This document shows positions 8,200 to 17,266 of a stretch of DNA of 62,748 bases, one piece after another; positions within the stretch are counted from its first letter, which is position 1, and every line of letters begins with the position of its first letter. A program made the position numbers and the translations under genes. Under the pieces are notes generated by a model, which was not told where the DNA came from, searched no databases, and was given only the letters and a program-made list of their open reading frames with translations. Source of the stretch: Chitinophagaceae bacterium (GTDB taxonomy: Bacteria; Bacteroidota; Bacteroidia; Chitinophagales; Chitinophagaceae); the NCBI GenBank assembly GCA_947476485.1, contig CANJQU010000014.1, positions 1-62,748 of the forward strand. Reading direction: 5' to 3'.

Positions 8200-11100
8200 T
8201 TATACTTCTTCTGGTTTATCTTCTATCTTGAAAGCCCTTTTAAGCCGGGCTTTTAGCCTGAAGCTCAACAGGCACATAGCTGGTACTACAATAAGTGTCA
8301 GTGCGGTTGCAAATGTGAGGCCGTAGATCATGGTCCATGCAAGTGGCGCCCAGAATGCTGTGTTATCACCACCAAAGTAGATATGCGGGTTGCCGGTGCT
8401 GAGTAATGAGTAGAAGTCCACGTTCATACCTGTGGCCAGCGGAATGAGGCCCAGTATGGCTGCCGTTGCGGTAAGTATCACCGGTGTCATACGTGTGCGG
8501 CCAGACTCTATGATGGCATCATAAGGTTCCATACCTTCTTTCAGCATCAGATCCATGAACTCTACCAGCAATATACCATTTCTCACAACGATACCGCAAA
8601 GCGCCACAATACCTATACCGCTCATCACCATAGAGAAGGTGTTGCCTGCAATTGCATAACCAAGGAATACGCCTATGATGCTGAAGATCACCTCGCTAAG
8701 GATGATGATAGTGCGGCTGAAGGAGTTGAACTGCAGCACCAGTATCAGGAATATGAGCATCAGCGAGGTGAGCATGGCGCCGCCAAGGAAGCCGCCTGTT
8801 TCTTTCTGGTCTTCCTGCTCTCCGGCCATTTTTACGGTTACCCCGGGAGCAACGTGAAATTTATCTATCTCCTTCTGCACTGCATCCACTACATCATTGC
8901 CCTTGCTTTGATATTCAGCAGTGAGGTTAGAAGAGAGAATGATAATACGCTTCTGATCTTTACGCTTGATGCCGCCGTACGTATTTGTATAGCTGATGTT
9001 AGCAAATGCGCTCACCGGTACTTCTCGTATCTGGCCACCCATGCCCATGTCGCGGTACACGATAGGCATATTGCGGAGTGCGTCCACATCCTTGCGCTGT
9101 TCCTTTTCCAGGCGTATATAGATAGGGTAGTCGTCATTCGCATCGCGGAAACGGGATATCTCGGTACCGAAGATAGCGCTGCGCATATTATAGGCTATTG
9201 TCTGGGTTGATATGCCTTCCTTGTCCATGCGTTCACGGTCAAGGTTAAAGGTGATCTCGGGCTTGTTGGCCTGAAAGTCACTGCGCAGCTTTTCCACACC
9301 AGCTACCTGCTTTGCTTCAAGGTACCGTTTCAGGTTATCGGATGTGCTGATGAGCGAATCGAGGTTATCGCCGGTTATCTCTATCGAGATCGGTTTCTGT
9401 GTTGGCGGACCGCCCGACTCTTTGTCAACGGTTATTTCCGCACCAGGCACATTATTTACCACAGCCCGTATTTTACTTAGATAATCCCATGTGGAAACAC
9501 CATTACGCCTCGCATATTCCACAAACGCCACGGTAACACGTCCCTTGTTAGGGAAATCACCTACTTCCCCGCTGCCGGGGTCTACTGCATTTACGGTCAC
9601 GTTAGATATTACCGATTCCACAAGTGGATTGGTTTTCCCTGTTGCAGGATCTATTCCTAAAACCTTATTCACACGGCCTTCCAGGTCTTTCATTACTTCG
9701 TCGGTGTGAGCCTGATCGGTGCCTACAGGCAAGTTCAGGTATACATAAGCAAAGTTAGGATCAGCATCAGGGAACAACGTGAAAGGTGGGTGGCGGATAA
9801 TATAACCACCTATTGCCACCGGCAACAGCAATATAGTGCATATCAATACAAGCACCGGCCTTTTGAGCGCACTTTTCAGCACACGGGTATACCAGTTCTG
9901 GAATGCAGGCCAGGACTTATTCTGGAATGAATGTATCCATTTCGACAGCACGAATTTTTCCAGAAGGATGAATACATAAATGAACATCACGAAGTTGGCT
10001 GTAGCCCACGATTTGCTTATGTAGAACAGCGCAGCTATGGCCAGGAATATAACCAGCAGCACTTTGTCGCGCTTGTTGAAGCTCGGCTTTGTATTATCAT
10101 GATCGGTATGCGGCTTCATAAAGCTTACCGCAAAAACGGGGTTGATGATGTAGGCAACGAGCAATGATGCAACAAGCGTGATAATGAGCGTGACAGGCAG
10201 GAAGAACATGAACTTACCGATGATGCTGTTCCAGAAGGCAAGTGGTACGAATGGCATGAGGGTGGTAGCCGTACCTGAGAGCACAGGCAGGAACACCTCT
10301 CCGGTAGCCATTTTTGCAGCTTTGATTATGGGTACTTTGCCATTGTCAAAGATGCGGTGGGTATTCTCGATGACCACAATAGCATCATCAACTACTATAC
10401 CCAGCGCCAGCAGGAAGGAGAACAACACGATCATATTCAGTGTGAAGCCGATAGTGGGCAACACAAGGAAAGCTATGGCGCATGAAAGTGGTACGGACAT
10501 GGCTACGAACAACGCATTTGTTACACCCATGAAGAACATGAGTATCAGCGTTACCAGTATAAAGCCAATGATAATTGTATTGATAAGGTCATGCAGCGTA
10601 TCTCTTGTGTTTTGAGACTGATCGCCGGTCACCACTATTTTCAGATCTGCTGGCAGTCCGTCTGCTTTCATCTTTTTGATCAGCTCAGTCACATGGTCAG
10701 ACGCATCAATGAGATTCTTGCCCTTTGCTTTAATAACGTTAAGTGTGATTACATTCTTTCCATCGAGCCGGGCAAAGCTCTTCTGCTCTGCGAAGTCATC
10801 AACAACCGCCGCTATATCCTTCAGATAGATAGCGCTTCCTTTCTGGTTCTTAATTATGGTATTGCCGATCTGTTCTGCCGATTTATATTCATTCTTTATG
10901 CTCAATACCCGCTTCTGGTTGTTCATGGATATCTCACCGGCTGATGCGGAGATGTTCTCGGAAGCTATGGTGTTCTGGATATCATAGAAGGTAAGTCCTG
11001 CAGCCTGCATCTTGTACAGGTCTATATTTATCTGTATCTCCCGATCCGGGCCACCCACCATATCTGCGCGCTTCACTTCTTTTATTGCCTCTATGTTGTC

Positions 11101-11604
11101 TTTTACCTTGTCGGCATACCTCTTCAGGCGGTTCAGGTCATAATTGCCTGAGATATTCACCGATAGTATCGGGAACTCTGAAAGGTCAATGTCTTTTACT
11201 TCAGGCTGGTAAGGCAGGTTCTTAGGCAGGTCCTGCTTTGCCTTGTCCACCCCGTCTTTTACCTCCTGTTTTGCTTTGTCTACCTGTATGTCGGGTGTAA
11301 ATTCCACGATCACCACTGAGTAGTCCTGGAAAGAATTACTAGTCACCTTCTTTACGCCGGTAATATTCTTTACCTGCTTTTCGATGTGCTTGGTCACCAG
11401 GTTCTCCATATTCTCGGGCGATGTGCCGGGATATATCGTTTGCACGATCACCTGCGGGAATTTTATTTCGGGAAATTTTTCCTTGGGCAGATTGTTGTAT
11501 GCCACCAATCCCATCAGCGTGATGATGATCGTGAGTATATAGATAGCCGTACGATTGTTTATCGCCCAACTGGACGGCTTAAACTCTTTGAATGAATCTT
11601 TCAT
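8200..11604 (-). CDS. RND efflux pump permease (AcrB/MdtB family)
   Basis: This is the inner-membrane, proton-driven transporter of a tripartite efflux system. At 1134 residues it has the RND layout: TM1 (TAIYILTIIITLMGLVAY), a periplasmic porter domain with FPEIKFPQVIVQTIYPGTSP, and TM2-6 including the TM4 aspartate pair (LGIVVDDAIVVIEN). The second half repeats this pattern with RIIILSSNLTAEYQSKG and TM8-12. A hydrophobic insert after TM6 (about residues 505-555) adds probable helices, as in many Bacteroidota members. The TM4 motif favours drug-type HAE1 substrates over heavy metals, but substrate is not readable. It is the last gene of tetR-tolC-adaptor-pump. Confidence 0.93.
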   Translation of the reverse strand: MKDSFKEFKPSSWAINNRTAIYILTIIITLMGLVAYNNLPKEKFPEIKFPQVIVQTIYPGTSPENMENLVTKHIEKQVKNITGVKKVTSNSFQDYSVVIVEFTPDIQVDKAKQEVKDGVDKAKQDLPKNLPYQPEVKDIDLSEFPILSVNISGNYDLNRLKRYADKVKDNIEAIKEVKRADMVGGPDREIQINIDLYKMQAAGLTFYDIQNTIASENISASAGEISMNNQKRVLSIKNEYKSAEQIGNTIIKNQKGSAIYLKDIAAVVDDFAEQKSFARLDGKNVITLNVIKAKGKNLIDASDHVTELIKKMKADGLPADLKIVVTGDQSQNTRDTLHDLINTIIIGFILVTLILMFFMGVTNALFVAMSVPLSCAIAFLVLPTIGFTLNMIVLFSFLLALGIVVDDAIVVIENTHRIFDNGKVPIIKAAKMATGEVFLPVLSGTATTLMPFVPLAFWNSIIGKFMFFLPVTLIITLVASLLVAYIINPVFAVSFMKPHTDHDNTKPSFNKRDKVLLVIFLAIAALFYISKSWATANFVMFIYVFILLEKFVLSKWIHSFQNKSWPAFQNWYTRVLKSALKRPVLVLICTILLLPVAIGGYIIRHPPFTLFPDADPNFAYVYLNLPVGTDQAHTDEVMKDLEGRVNKVLGIDPATGKTNPLVESVISNVTVNAVDPGSGEVGDFPNKGRVTVAFVEYARRNGVSTWDYLSKIRAVVNNVPGAEITVDKESGGPPTQKPISIEITGDNLDSLISTSDNLKRYLEAKQVAGVEKLRSDFQANKPEITFNLDRERMDKEGISTQTIAYNMRSAIFGTEISRFRDANDDYPIYIRLEKEQRKDVDALRNMPIVYRDMGMGGQIREVPVSAFANISYTNTYGGIKRKDQKRIIILSSNLTAEYQSKGNDVVDAVQKEIDKFHVAPGVTVKMAGEQEDQKETGGFLGGAMLTSLMLIFLILVLQFNSFSRTIIILSEVIFSIIGVFLGYAIAGNTFSMVMSGIGIVALCGIVVRNGILLVEFMDLMLKEGMEPYDAIIESGRTRMTPVILTATAAILGLIPLATGMNVDFYSLLSTGNPHIYFGGDNTAFWAPLAWTMIYGLTFATALTLIVVPAMCLLSFRLKARLKRAFKIEDKPEEV

Positions 11605-11666
11605 TTGGAATATTTTTTGGTACGTGTTCAGGTGTAGTGCACCTCAAAGGTGTCCCACGCCTATCA

Positions 11667-12716
11667 TTATTGAATACTGATGGGTTGCCCGTTGTCAATT
11701 CCTTCATAGCCTTTTACAATCACCTGGTCGCCTTCGTTCAGGCCTGATAGTATTTCCACCTGGCCGTTGGAATTGCGCCCCGCTGTTACCATAACTGCCT
11801 TTGCCTTCCCGCCGCTGGCAACATATAGCATGGCGCCATCCTGCGTTTTCTGTATTACCGACACGGGCACTACCAATGCATGTGGGTTTTCATAGTTGCC
11901 TATTTTCATTTCGCATGCCATATTTGGGTGCAGCTTGCTGTTATTGCCGAGGCGCACAACCACCGTAAAGGACCTGGAAACAGGATCTATAGCCTGTGAT
12001 ACGTAACTAAGCGTTGTCTTTATTGAGTCGTTTTCACTATTGAGCACCAGTATTACCGGATCTCCCTGCTTCACTTTGCCCAGGTAGTTCTCACCAAGGT
12101 TGGCTTCAGCTTTCAGTTTGTCGTAGCTAACCACTCTTATGCCCATCATTCCATTTCCGCCGGGTGAAGATATTTCTCCCACTTTCAGCGTGATCTGGTC
12201 TACTACACCGCTTATCGGTGAAACTATCCTGTAAAAATCTTTCTGCGTTTTCAGCGCTTCGATCTGCTTCTGCACTGATTCATAGTTGGCCTTTGAAGAC
12301 ATCAACTGAACTTCAGTTCCAATATTCTGTTTCCACAACGCCTGCTGCTTTTCATAGACAGATTTAGTTAGCTCCAGTTGTGGTTGCATTGCATCAATCT
12401 GTTGGTTCACCATTGCTGCATCCAGCGTAGCCAGCACCTGTCCTTTACTCACACGCTGGCCCACCTGCACCGTAATGTTGCTAACCGTGCCGGGGGCCTG
12501 GCTGGTCGCAAGCACATTCTCGTCACCTACAATTTGCGACTGCACCTCAACATAACCATGAAAATCCACCGGCTGAACGGTTATCACAGCAACCGGTATT
12601 GCTTTAGTGGAATCTGCTTTGGGCGAGGTCTCAGGTGTTTTCTTTTCCGGCTTATCGCCGCCGCCGCATGATGCAAAAATTATCGCGGGTATCAGTAAAT
12701 AACTTAAACGTTTCAT
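11667..12716 (-). CDS. RND periplasmic adaptor (membrane fusion) lipoprotein
   Basis: The adaptor bridges the RND permease and the outer-membrane channel. The 349-residue protein has a lipoprotein signal with lipobox FASC (lipidated C17) and a Lys/Glu linker. The barrel-sandwich lipoyl halves are seen in GTVSNITVQVGQRVSKGQVL and YRIVSPISGVVDQITLKVGE, split by an alpha hairpin (about 110-160). Beta-barrel and membrane-proximal domains end in GLNEGDQVIVKGYEGI. It lies 62 bases upstream of the pump gene and 57 bases after the channel gene on the same strand, so one transcript is likely. Confidence 0.93.
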   Translation of the reverse strand: MKRLSYLLIPAIIFASCGGGDKPEKKTPETSPKADSTKAIPVAVITVQPVDFHGYVEVQSQIVGDENVLATSQAPGTVSNITVQVGQRVSKGQVLATLDAAMVNQQIDAMQPQLELTKSVYEKQQALWKQNIGTEVQLMSSKANYESVQKQIEALKTQKDFYRIVSPISGVVDQITLKVGEISSPGGNGMMGIRVVSYDKLKAEANLGENYLGKVKQGDPVILVLNSENDSIKTTLSYVSQAIDPVSRSFTVVVRLGNNSKLHPNMACEMKIGNYENPHALVVPVSVIQKTQDGAMLYVASGGKAKAVMVTAGRNSNGQVEILSGLNEGDQVIVKGYEGIDNGQPISIQ

Positions 12717-12773
12717 TTTATGGTGTGTTTTATTTTATCAGATAGTTTATTAATCGATTATTTCTCAACCTGT

Positions 12774-14129
12774 CTATTTCAGCAATCCCAGTGCTTTTTT
12801 CAGATCTGCCTCTGCGTTTATCATGTCAAGTTGCGCGCTGAAATAATTTGTCTGAGCCCTCAGCAGATCAGTTTGGGCCTGTGTCACCTCCAGGTTACTG
12901 CCCACACCGGCTTTATACTTTCTGCGGGCAAGATCAAGCACGTCATCAGAAAGCTCCAGGTTACGACGCTGGCTTTGAACCTGCAGCACAGCGTTCTTCA
13001 AAACAGTGCGCGATGTTGCAGCCTGGAAGTCGATCGACTGTTTTAAATAGGCGATGCTGTTCTTCGATTTCTCAATATTGAGCCTTGCTTCATTTACCTG
13101 GTTCTGGCGAAGAGATCCATTGTATATTGGGATGTTAAGCTGTAAGCCGGCCATTAAATTGAAAGCATAATTTGAAAAGGACATAATATCCTTGAACTTG
13201 TTCGAACCATAATTATAACCAGTTGCTCCAAATATACTTACCGAAGGGAGGGCATTTAACTTGTGACGCATCAGGTTATACTCGTTCAGTTTCAGAGAAG
13301 TATTTACAACATTGAATTCAGGAACCTTGTCATAGTGCTCTTCCTCATTCATCAGCCGGATAATGTTCTGCTTGCGGTCCTCAATTGCAGTATCTGTCAG
13401 AACGATAGCAGTATTTATGTCCATACCTATCTGGTATTTCAGCATTTGCTCTGATACAGTCAGCAGGCTGGCAACACGCATACTATCGGTTGCAAGATTG
13501 TTCACCTGCACGCTCGTACGTTCTACATCTATTTTTTCTGCAAATCCGTTTTGCTGTGTTACGATCACATCATGCTCCAGGCTGCGTGCATAGCTCAACG
13601 AGCTTTTGATGATATCATACTGCCGATAGGCTATAACAAGTGAATTGTATGCCTTAAGCACATTGTATCTTACATTCTCTTCAGTGACCTCGCCGTTCAA
13701 CCTTGCAAATTCCATCAACGTATTTCGGGCTTTCACCGCCACGAATACACTTCCATCAAAAAGTAACTGCGACCCGCTTATTGCCGCAGAACCTGAATAA
13801 TTCAGAGCGAACGGAAACCCTACGATCAGATCTGATGGTGCACTCGGGTTAAAGGAATTTGCGGCAATAAACGTTTTTTGCGGCTTCAAAAAATCATCGA
13901 CCTCGACCTTGCCATTAATATGCGGATATGCCGCAGACAGCGTCTGATTATTTTGAGCCTTCTGTATCAATACGTCAAGCTGAGAATTCCTGATGTTGTA
14001 GTTATGCTTCAGGGCATAATCCATACATGCCTGCATACTCAGCGGCGTCGCCTGCTGGGCCGATGCATTTATTATTGTTGCGGTTAGTAGTAAGGCAATC
14101 CCTACTATACGTTTGTATGATCGTGTCAT
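12774..14129 (-). CDS. TolC-family outer-membrane efflux channel
   Basis: A 451-residue outer-membrane factor with a signal peptide (KRIVGIALLLTATIINASAQ). Two OEP repeats of long amphipathic helices follow: ACMDYALKHNYNIRNSQLD at the start of repeat 1, and the second repeat ending in YKAGVGSNLEVTQAQTDLLR, a hallmark TolC segment. It forms the trimeric exit duct for the RND pump. Its ATG overlaps the end of the tetR-family gene by four bases (ATGA), which indicates translational coupling. Confidence 0.93.
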   Translation of the reverse strand: MTRSYKRIVGIALLLTATIINASAQQATPLSMQACMDYALKHNYNIRNSQLDVLIQKAQNNQTLSAAYPHINGKVEVDDFLKPQKTFIAANSFNPSAPSDLIVGFPFALNYSGSAAISGSQLLFDGSVFVAVKARNTLMEFARLNGEVTEENVRYNVLKAYNSLVIAYRQYDIIKSSLSYARSLEHDVIVTQQNGFAEKIDVERTSVQVNNLATDSMRVASLLTVSEQMLKYQIGMDINTAIVLTDTAIEDRKQNIIRLMNEEEHYDKVPEFNVVNTSLKLNEYNLMRHKLNALPSVSIFGATGYNYGSNKFKDIMSFSNYAFNLMAGLQLNIPIYNGSLRQNQVNEARLNIEKSKNSIAYLKQSIDFQAATSRTVLKNAVLQVQSQRRNLELSDDVLDLARRKYKAGVGSNLEVTQAQTDLLRAQTNYFSAQLDMINAEADLKKALGLLK

Positions 14130-14752
14130 GCGGTTGCTGCTTGCTTTAAATATTTTGTTTTGTATTTCTGGTACAGTTTTTCACCTTTTGAGGTCATGAT
14201 GCCGTAAAGAAAATGCTCACCAATCTCCAACGCCACACTCATCAGGTCATTGCGGTCGCTTACCAGCAGGTTGGGTTGCAATACCAGCAGGGAGGTTTCC
14301 AGCCGGTAACGAGCCAGCAGATCCGCGTTGATATCCTCGCGGTATAATCCTTCCTTTATGCCCTGCAGTATGTTCTCCCTTATCATCACTACATCCCGCT
14401 CTACGAGCATTCCGCGAAAAGTGTTGTATGCCTCCGGAAAGTAGCGCTGCATCTCAAACATCGCCATCGGGTTGATGCGCCGGTTCATATTGTCAAAGAA
14501 CGCAAGCATTTTCACCATGGCTTCTATTGCATTTTCAGCTTCCTTCAATACCATTCCGCAGTTTTCTGTCATCTGGTTCTTATACCATACCACAGATTCG
14601 TTCACTACTTCCTGCTTATTGGCAAAATGCTGGTAAAGCGTTTTCTTCGAAATTCCCGCCCGGCGCGCAATATCATCCATAGTAATTGTCTTAAAGCCAT
14701 ACTGGCTAAACAATTCTGCCGATGCACCAAGTATTTTTGTCAATGGTTCCAT
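14126..14752 (-). CDS. TetR-family regulator of the efflux operon
   Basis: The 208-residue protein has an N-terminal TetR helix-turn-helix (about 10-55: FSQYGFKTITMDDIARRAGI, then SKKTLYQHFANKQEV) and a variable ligand-binding C-terminal domain. It is the first gene of the pump operon. A long imperfect palindrome sits just upstream over the presumed promoter. TetR repressors generally bind such sites and are released by a drug-like ligand, so autoregulated control of the pump is the likely role. The C-terminus gives no clue to the ligand. Confidence 0.92.
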   Translation of the reverse strand: MEPLTKILGASAELFSQYGFKTITMDDIARRAGISKKTLYQHFANKQEVVNESVVWYKNQMTENCGMVLKEAENAIEAMVKMLAFFDNMNRRINPMAMFEMQRYFPEAYNTFRGMLVERDVVMIRENILQGIKEGLYREDINADLLARYRLETSLLVLQPNLLVSDRNDLMSVALEIGEHFLYGIMTSKGEKLYQKYKTKYLKQAATA

Positions 14753-14799
14753 AATCCTCTACTCATTAGTTCTTTAAACACGCTATTTCAATGCGGCCG

Positions 14800-14836
14800 C
14801 AAAACTATGGAAACGTTTTTGATAAAAATAGTTTCC
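14800..14836 (-). promoter_or_regulatory. Promoter and candidate TetR operator for the efflux operon
   Basis: On the minus strand, TAGTTTTG (complement of 14800-14807) matches the -7 element TAnnTTTG, about 48 bases before the tetR start codon. Immediately upstream, 14809-14836 is a 28-base imperfect palindrome. Its outer arms are GGAAAC and GTTTCC and its inner arms are T-tract and A-tract, around a GAT centre. It covers the spacer and -33 region, where a repressor would block RNA polymerase. Confidence 0.6.
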
Positions 14837-14963
14837 TGAGTGTTTTTTGTTTCTATAGCGCTATTTGAAAAAGTAATACCCAGTGCCACGACTGTGACAC
14901 TCAACCAGTTATCCTTTTTTATCAAATTGCCGCTTTCGTTTAAATAATTTTTACTTTTACCCT

Positions 14964-15404
14964 ATGGCTCTCTTAAAAGATTTCAAGTCGTTCGCCCTGA
15001 AGGGGAATGTTATGGACCTTGCAGTCGGTGTGATCATCGGCGCTGCTTTTGGCAAGATCGTTACCGCAGTTGTCAATGATCTGCTGATGCCTGTGATCGG
15101 CTATCTCACACCCTCAGGCGTTAAGTTTACAGACATGCTCGTTGTGCTGAAAGCTGGTAAATCTGGCAAAACCGTCTATGCTACACTTGCGGAAGCGTCA
15201 GCAGACAGCGCTACTGTGTTCGCTTACGGCGATTTTCTCCAGACTATCTTAGATTTCATGATAGTGGCATTTTGCATTTTTGTCGTAGTCAAAGGGTTTG
15301 AGCGAATGAAACATAAGGAAACAACTGCAGCTCCGCCTCCCGGCCCCACACCTACGGAAGTATTACTTGCTGAGATCCGCGACGAATTGAAAAAGCGCCC
15401 ATAA
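14964..15404 (+). CDS. mscL: Large-conductance mechanosensitive channel
   Basis: MscL is the homopentameric inner-membrane valve that opens under hypo-osmotic membrane tension. The 146-residue product has the amphipathic N-helix (LLKDFKSFALKGNVMDLAVG), TM1 (VGVIIGAAFGKIVTAVVNDLL), a longer than usual periplasmic loop, and TM2 (ILDFMIVAFCIFVVVKGF). A proline-rich link leads to the C-terminal helix (EVLLAEIRDELKK). It is divergent from the efflux operon, with about 210 bases between them. Confidence 0.95.
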   Translation: MALLKDFKSFALKGNVMDLAVGVIIGAAFGKIVTAVVNDLLMPVIGYLTPSGVKFTDMLVVLKAGKSGKTVYATLAEASADSATVFAYGDFLQTILDFMIVAFCIFVVVKGFERMKHKETTAAPPPGPTPTEVLLAEIRDELKKRP

Positions 15405-15437
15405 CCAATCCCATTTTCTAACATTTATACTTCTATC

Positions 15438-16211
15438 TTGGCTACTGGAGAGATATATGGCCGGCTTCGCGAGCTGAAATCGCAAAAGAAGAGTGGATTT
15501 GCAGTGCTTGCCGACCCGGATAAAATAGCCCCGGCCGATATGCATTACCTGGCGCGGCTCTGCAATGACGCACGGGTAGACTATCTGTTCATAGGAGGCA
15601 GCCTGTTGCTGGTTCACCAAATGGAACTTTGCATTCAGCGTTTCAAAGCCGAAAGCGATATACCTGTGATGCTCTTTCCGGGCAGCCCGGCGCAGGTAAC
15701 ACCTTATGCTGATGCGTTGCTTTATTTATCGCTTATTTCAGGCCGCAATCCTGAGCTGCTTATTGGCCAGCATGTTACATCTGCACCACTTGTGCGGGCC
15801 AGCGGGCTTGAAGTTATCTCCACCGGCTACATGATCATAGATGGCGGTGTGCAGACCTCTGTTTCCTATATGAGCAATGCCATGCCCATACCTGCAGATA
15901 AGCCCGAAATAGCGTTGTGCACCGCATGGGCTGGCGAGTTGCAGGGCAAGCACATAATATATATGGACGCCGGCAGTGGGGCACGCAAACCGGTATCTGC
16001 AGAAATGATCACCATGGTAAGCAGCCATATCAGTATACCGCTGATTGTGGGCGGTGGAATTGTTTCGCCAGAAAAAGTCTACGAGAACTGTAAAGCAGGC
16101 GCAAACCTGATCGTGGTGGGGAATGCTATAGAGCGGGACCCGCTGCTGATACGCGATATGGCACAGGCAGCCCGGGCTTCCGCCGGCAATGTGCAGGAAG
16201 AACAGCCCTGA
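15438..16211 (+). CDS. Geranylgeranyl/heptaprenylglyceryl phosphate synthase family
   Basis: A TIM-barrel prenyltransferase of the GGGPS/PcrB family that joins glycerol-1-phosphate to a polyprenyl diphosphate. The 257-residue product shows the substrate-pocket strand FAVLADPDKIAP, FIGGSLLL, VMLFPGSPAQVTPYADALLY, the STGYMIIDGG segment and phosphate-binding loops VGGGIVSPEKV and VVGNAIERD. Bacteroidota members form the bacterial group II of the family and are described as making ether-type prenylglyceryl phosphates; the physiological product remains poorly understood. Start is TTG 15438, 33 bases after mscL, with no nearby ATG. Confidence 0.9.
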   Translation: MATGEIYGRLRELKSQKKSGFAVLADPDKIAPADMHYLARLCNDARVDYLFIGGSLLLVHQMELCIQRFKAESDIPVMLFPGSPAQVTPYADALLYLSLISGRNPELLIGQHVTSAPLVRASGLEVISTGYMIIDGGVQTSVSYMSNAMPIPADKPEIALCTAWAGELQGKHIIYMDAGSGARKPVSAEMITMVSSHISIPLIVGGGIVSPEKVYENCKAGANLIVVGNAIERDPLLIRDMAQAARASAGNVQEEQP

Positions 16212-16255
16212 TTCCAAAAAAGACATAATTTCGACCAAAATTTATAATACGCATT

Positions 16256-17152
16256 ATGAGATACTTGCTATTAGTTATCACGCTATTTACGTCGTTCTGC
16301 TCATTTTCACAGGACAGGGTGTTTTCCGGCCGGGTGATGGACAAAGACAAGAAAGAAGGCATACCCTTTTGCGTAGTAAAGGTTAAAGACAGGAATGAAG
16401 GAGTATATACCGATGAGGACGGACGGTTCTCATTCACCGCAAACCCTGATTCGGCTAAGGCATTTATCTTCTACAGCCTTGGCTTTGCGAAGAGGGAGAT
16501 AACGGCTGATCAGTTTACAAAAGACTCCATGATCATAGATATGCAAAAGGAGGCGACGAATCTGAAGGAGGTGGTGGTGACTGCAGAAACCGGTAAGCTG
16601 AAAAAAAGATACCTGGGTAAAAGGAAGCTCCGGCACATATCTGATTGCTATCAGAAATATGGTGAAGAAGACGCCGTGTTCCTGCATGCGGACCGCATCA
16701 ATAAAAACATACTGAAAGAGATATTTGTTTTCATCACCAAAGAAGGAGTACCGGATACAAAGTTCAGGATACATGTTTACGAGCAGGATCCTGCCACCCA
16801 CCTGCCTGCGCGTGAACTGACCGACAGTAACCTGATCGTACACGCCAGCAAAGGGAATGAATGGGTGAAAGTAGATATGAGCAGCAAGCGGATACCTGTA
16901 TCCGGCGGTGTATATATTTCGGTGGAGTGGATAGCCGGCCATGGAAATAATGAACAGGCACTGACTTCAAGTAAGCATGCTGAGATTACAGATCATAACG
17001 GCCAGGTACTGGGGCTTGCACGTAATTACGGAGTGCCCTATATGGCCCACAGGAGCTCATTTCATACCGAATGGAAGAGCAATATCGAGTATGGCCTGAA
17101 TCCTGCTTTTTGCCCCATGATCTACGGTACCTATACCTATAGGAAGAAGTAA
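16256..17152 (+). CDS. Secreted protein with carboxypeptidase-like regulatory domain
   Basis: The 298-residue product has a signal peptide (MRYLLLVITLFTSFCSFSQ) and a CarboxypepD_reg-like beta-sandwich at about 20-105 (FSGRVMDKDKKEGIPFCVV, DEDGRFSF, LKEVVV). In SusC-like proteins this module precedes a plug and barrel. Here it is instead followed by a ~190-residue domain (FRIHVYEQDP, VSGGVYISVEWI) found in stand-alone Bacteroidota envelope proteins of unknown function. TAATTTCG about 30 bases upstream is a weak promoter match. Role unknown. Confidence 0.8.
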   Translation: MRYLLLVITLFTSFCSFSQDRVFSGRVMDKDKKEGIPFCVVKVKDRNEGVYTDEDGRFSFTANPDSAKAFIFYSLGFAKREITADQFTKDSMIIDMQKEATNLKEVVVTAETGKLKKRYLGKRKLRHISDCYQKYGEEDAVFLHADRINKNILKEIFVFITKEGVPDTKFRIHVYEQDPATHLPARELTDSNLIVHASKGNEWVKVDMSSKRIPVSGGVYISVEWIAGHGNNEQALTSSKHAEITDHNGQVLGLARNYGVPYMAHRSSFHTEWKSNIEYGLNPAFCPMIYGTYTYRKK

Positions 17153-17233
17153 AACCCTTTCATTCAACGCAGGGGCAGTTTATATATACATTAAAATTAT
17201 TCGCAAAAGTTATGGTTTTCTAAAAATGCCGAT

Positions 17234-17241
17234 TATATTTG
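17234..17241 (+). promoter_or_regulatory. Promoter -7 element of the barrel protein at 17267
   Basis: TATATTTG is a perfect TAnnTTTG match followed by CATG. It lies 25 bases before the ATG at 17267. Confidence 0.65.
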
Positions 17242-17266
17242 CATGTCTAAATAAAACACACTCTGT

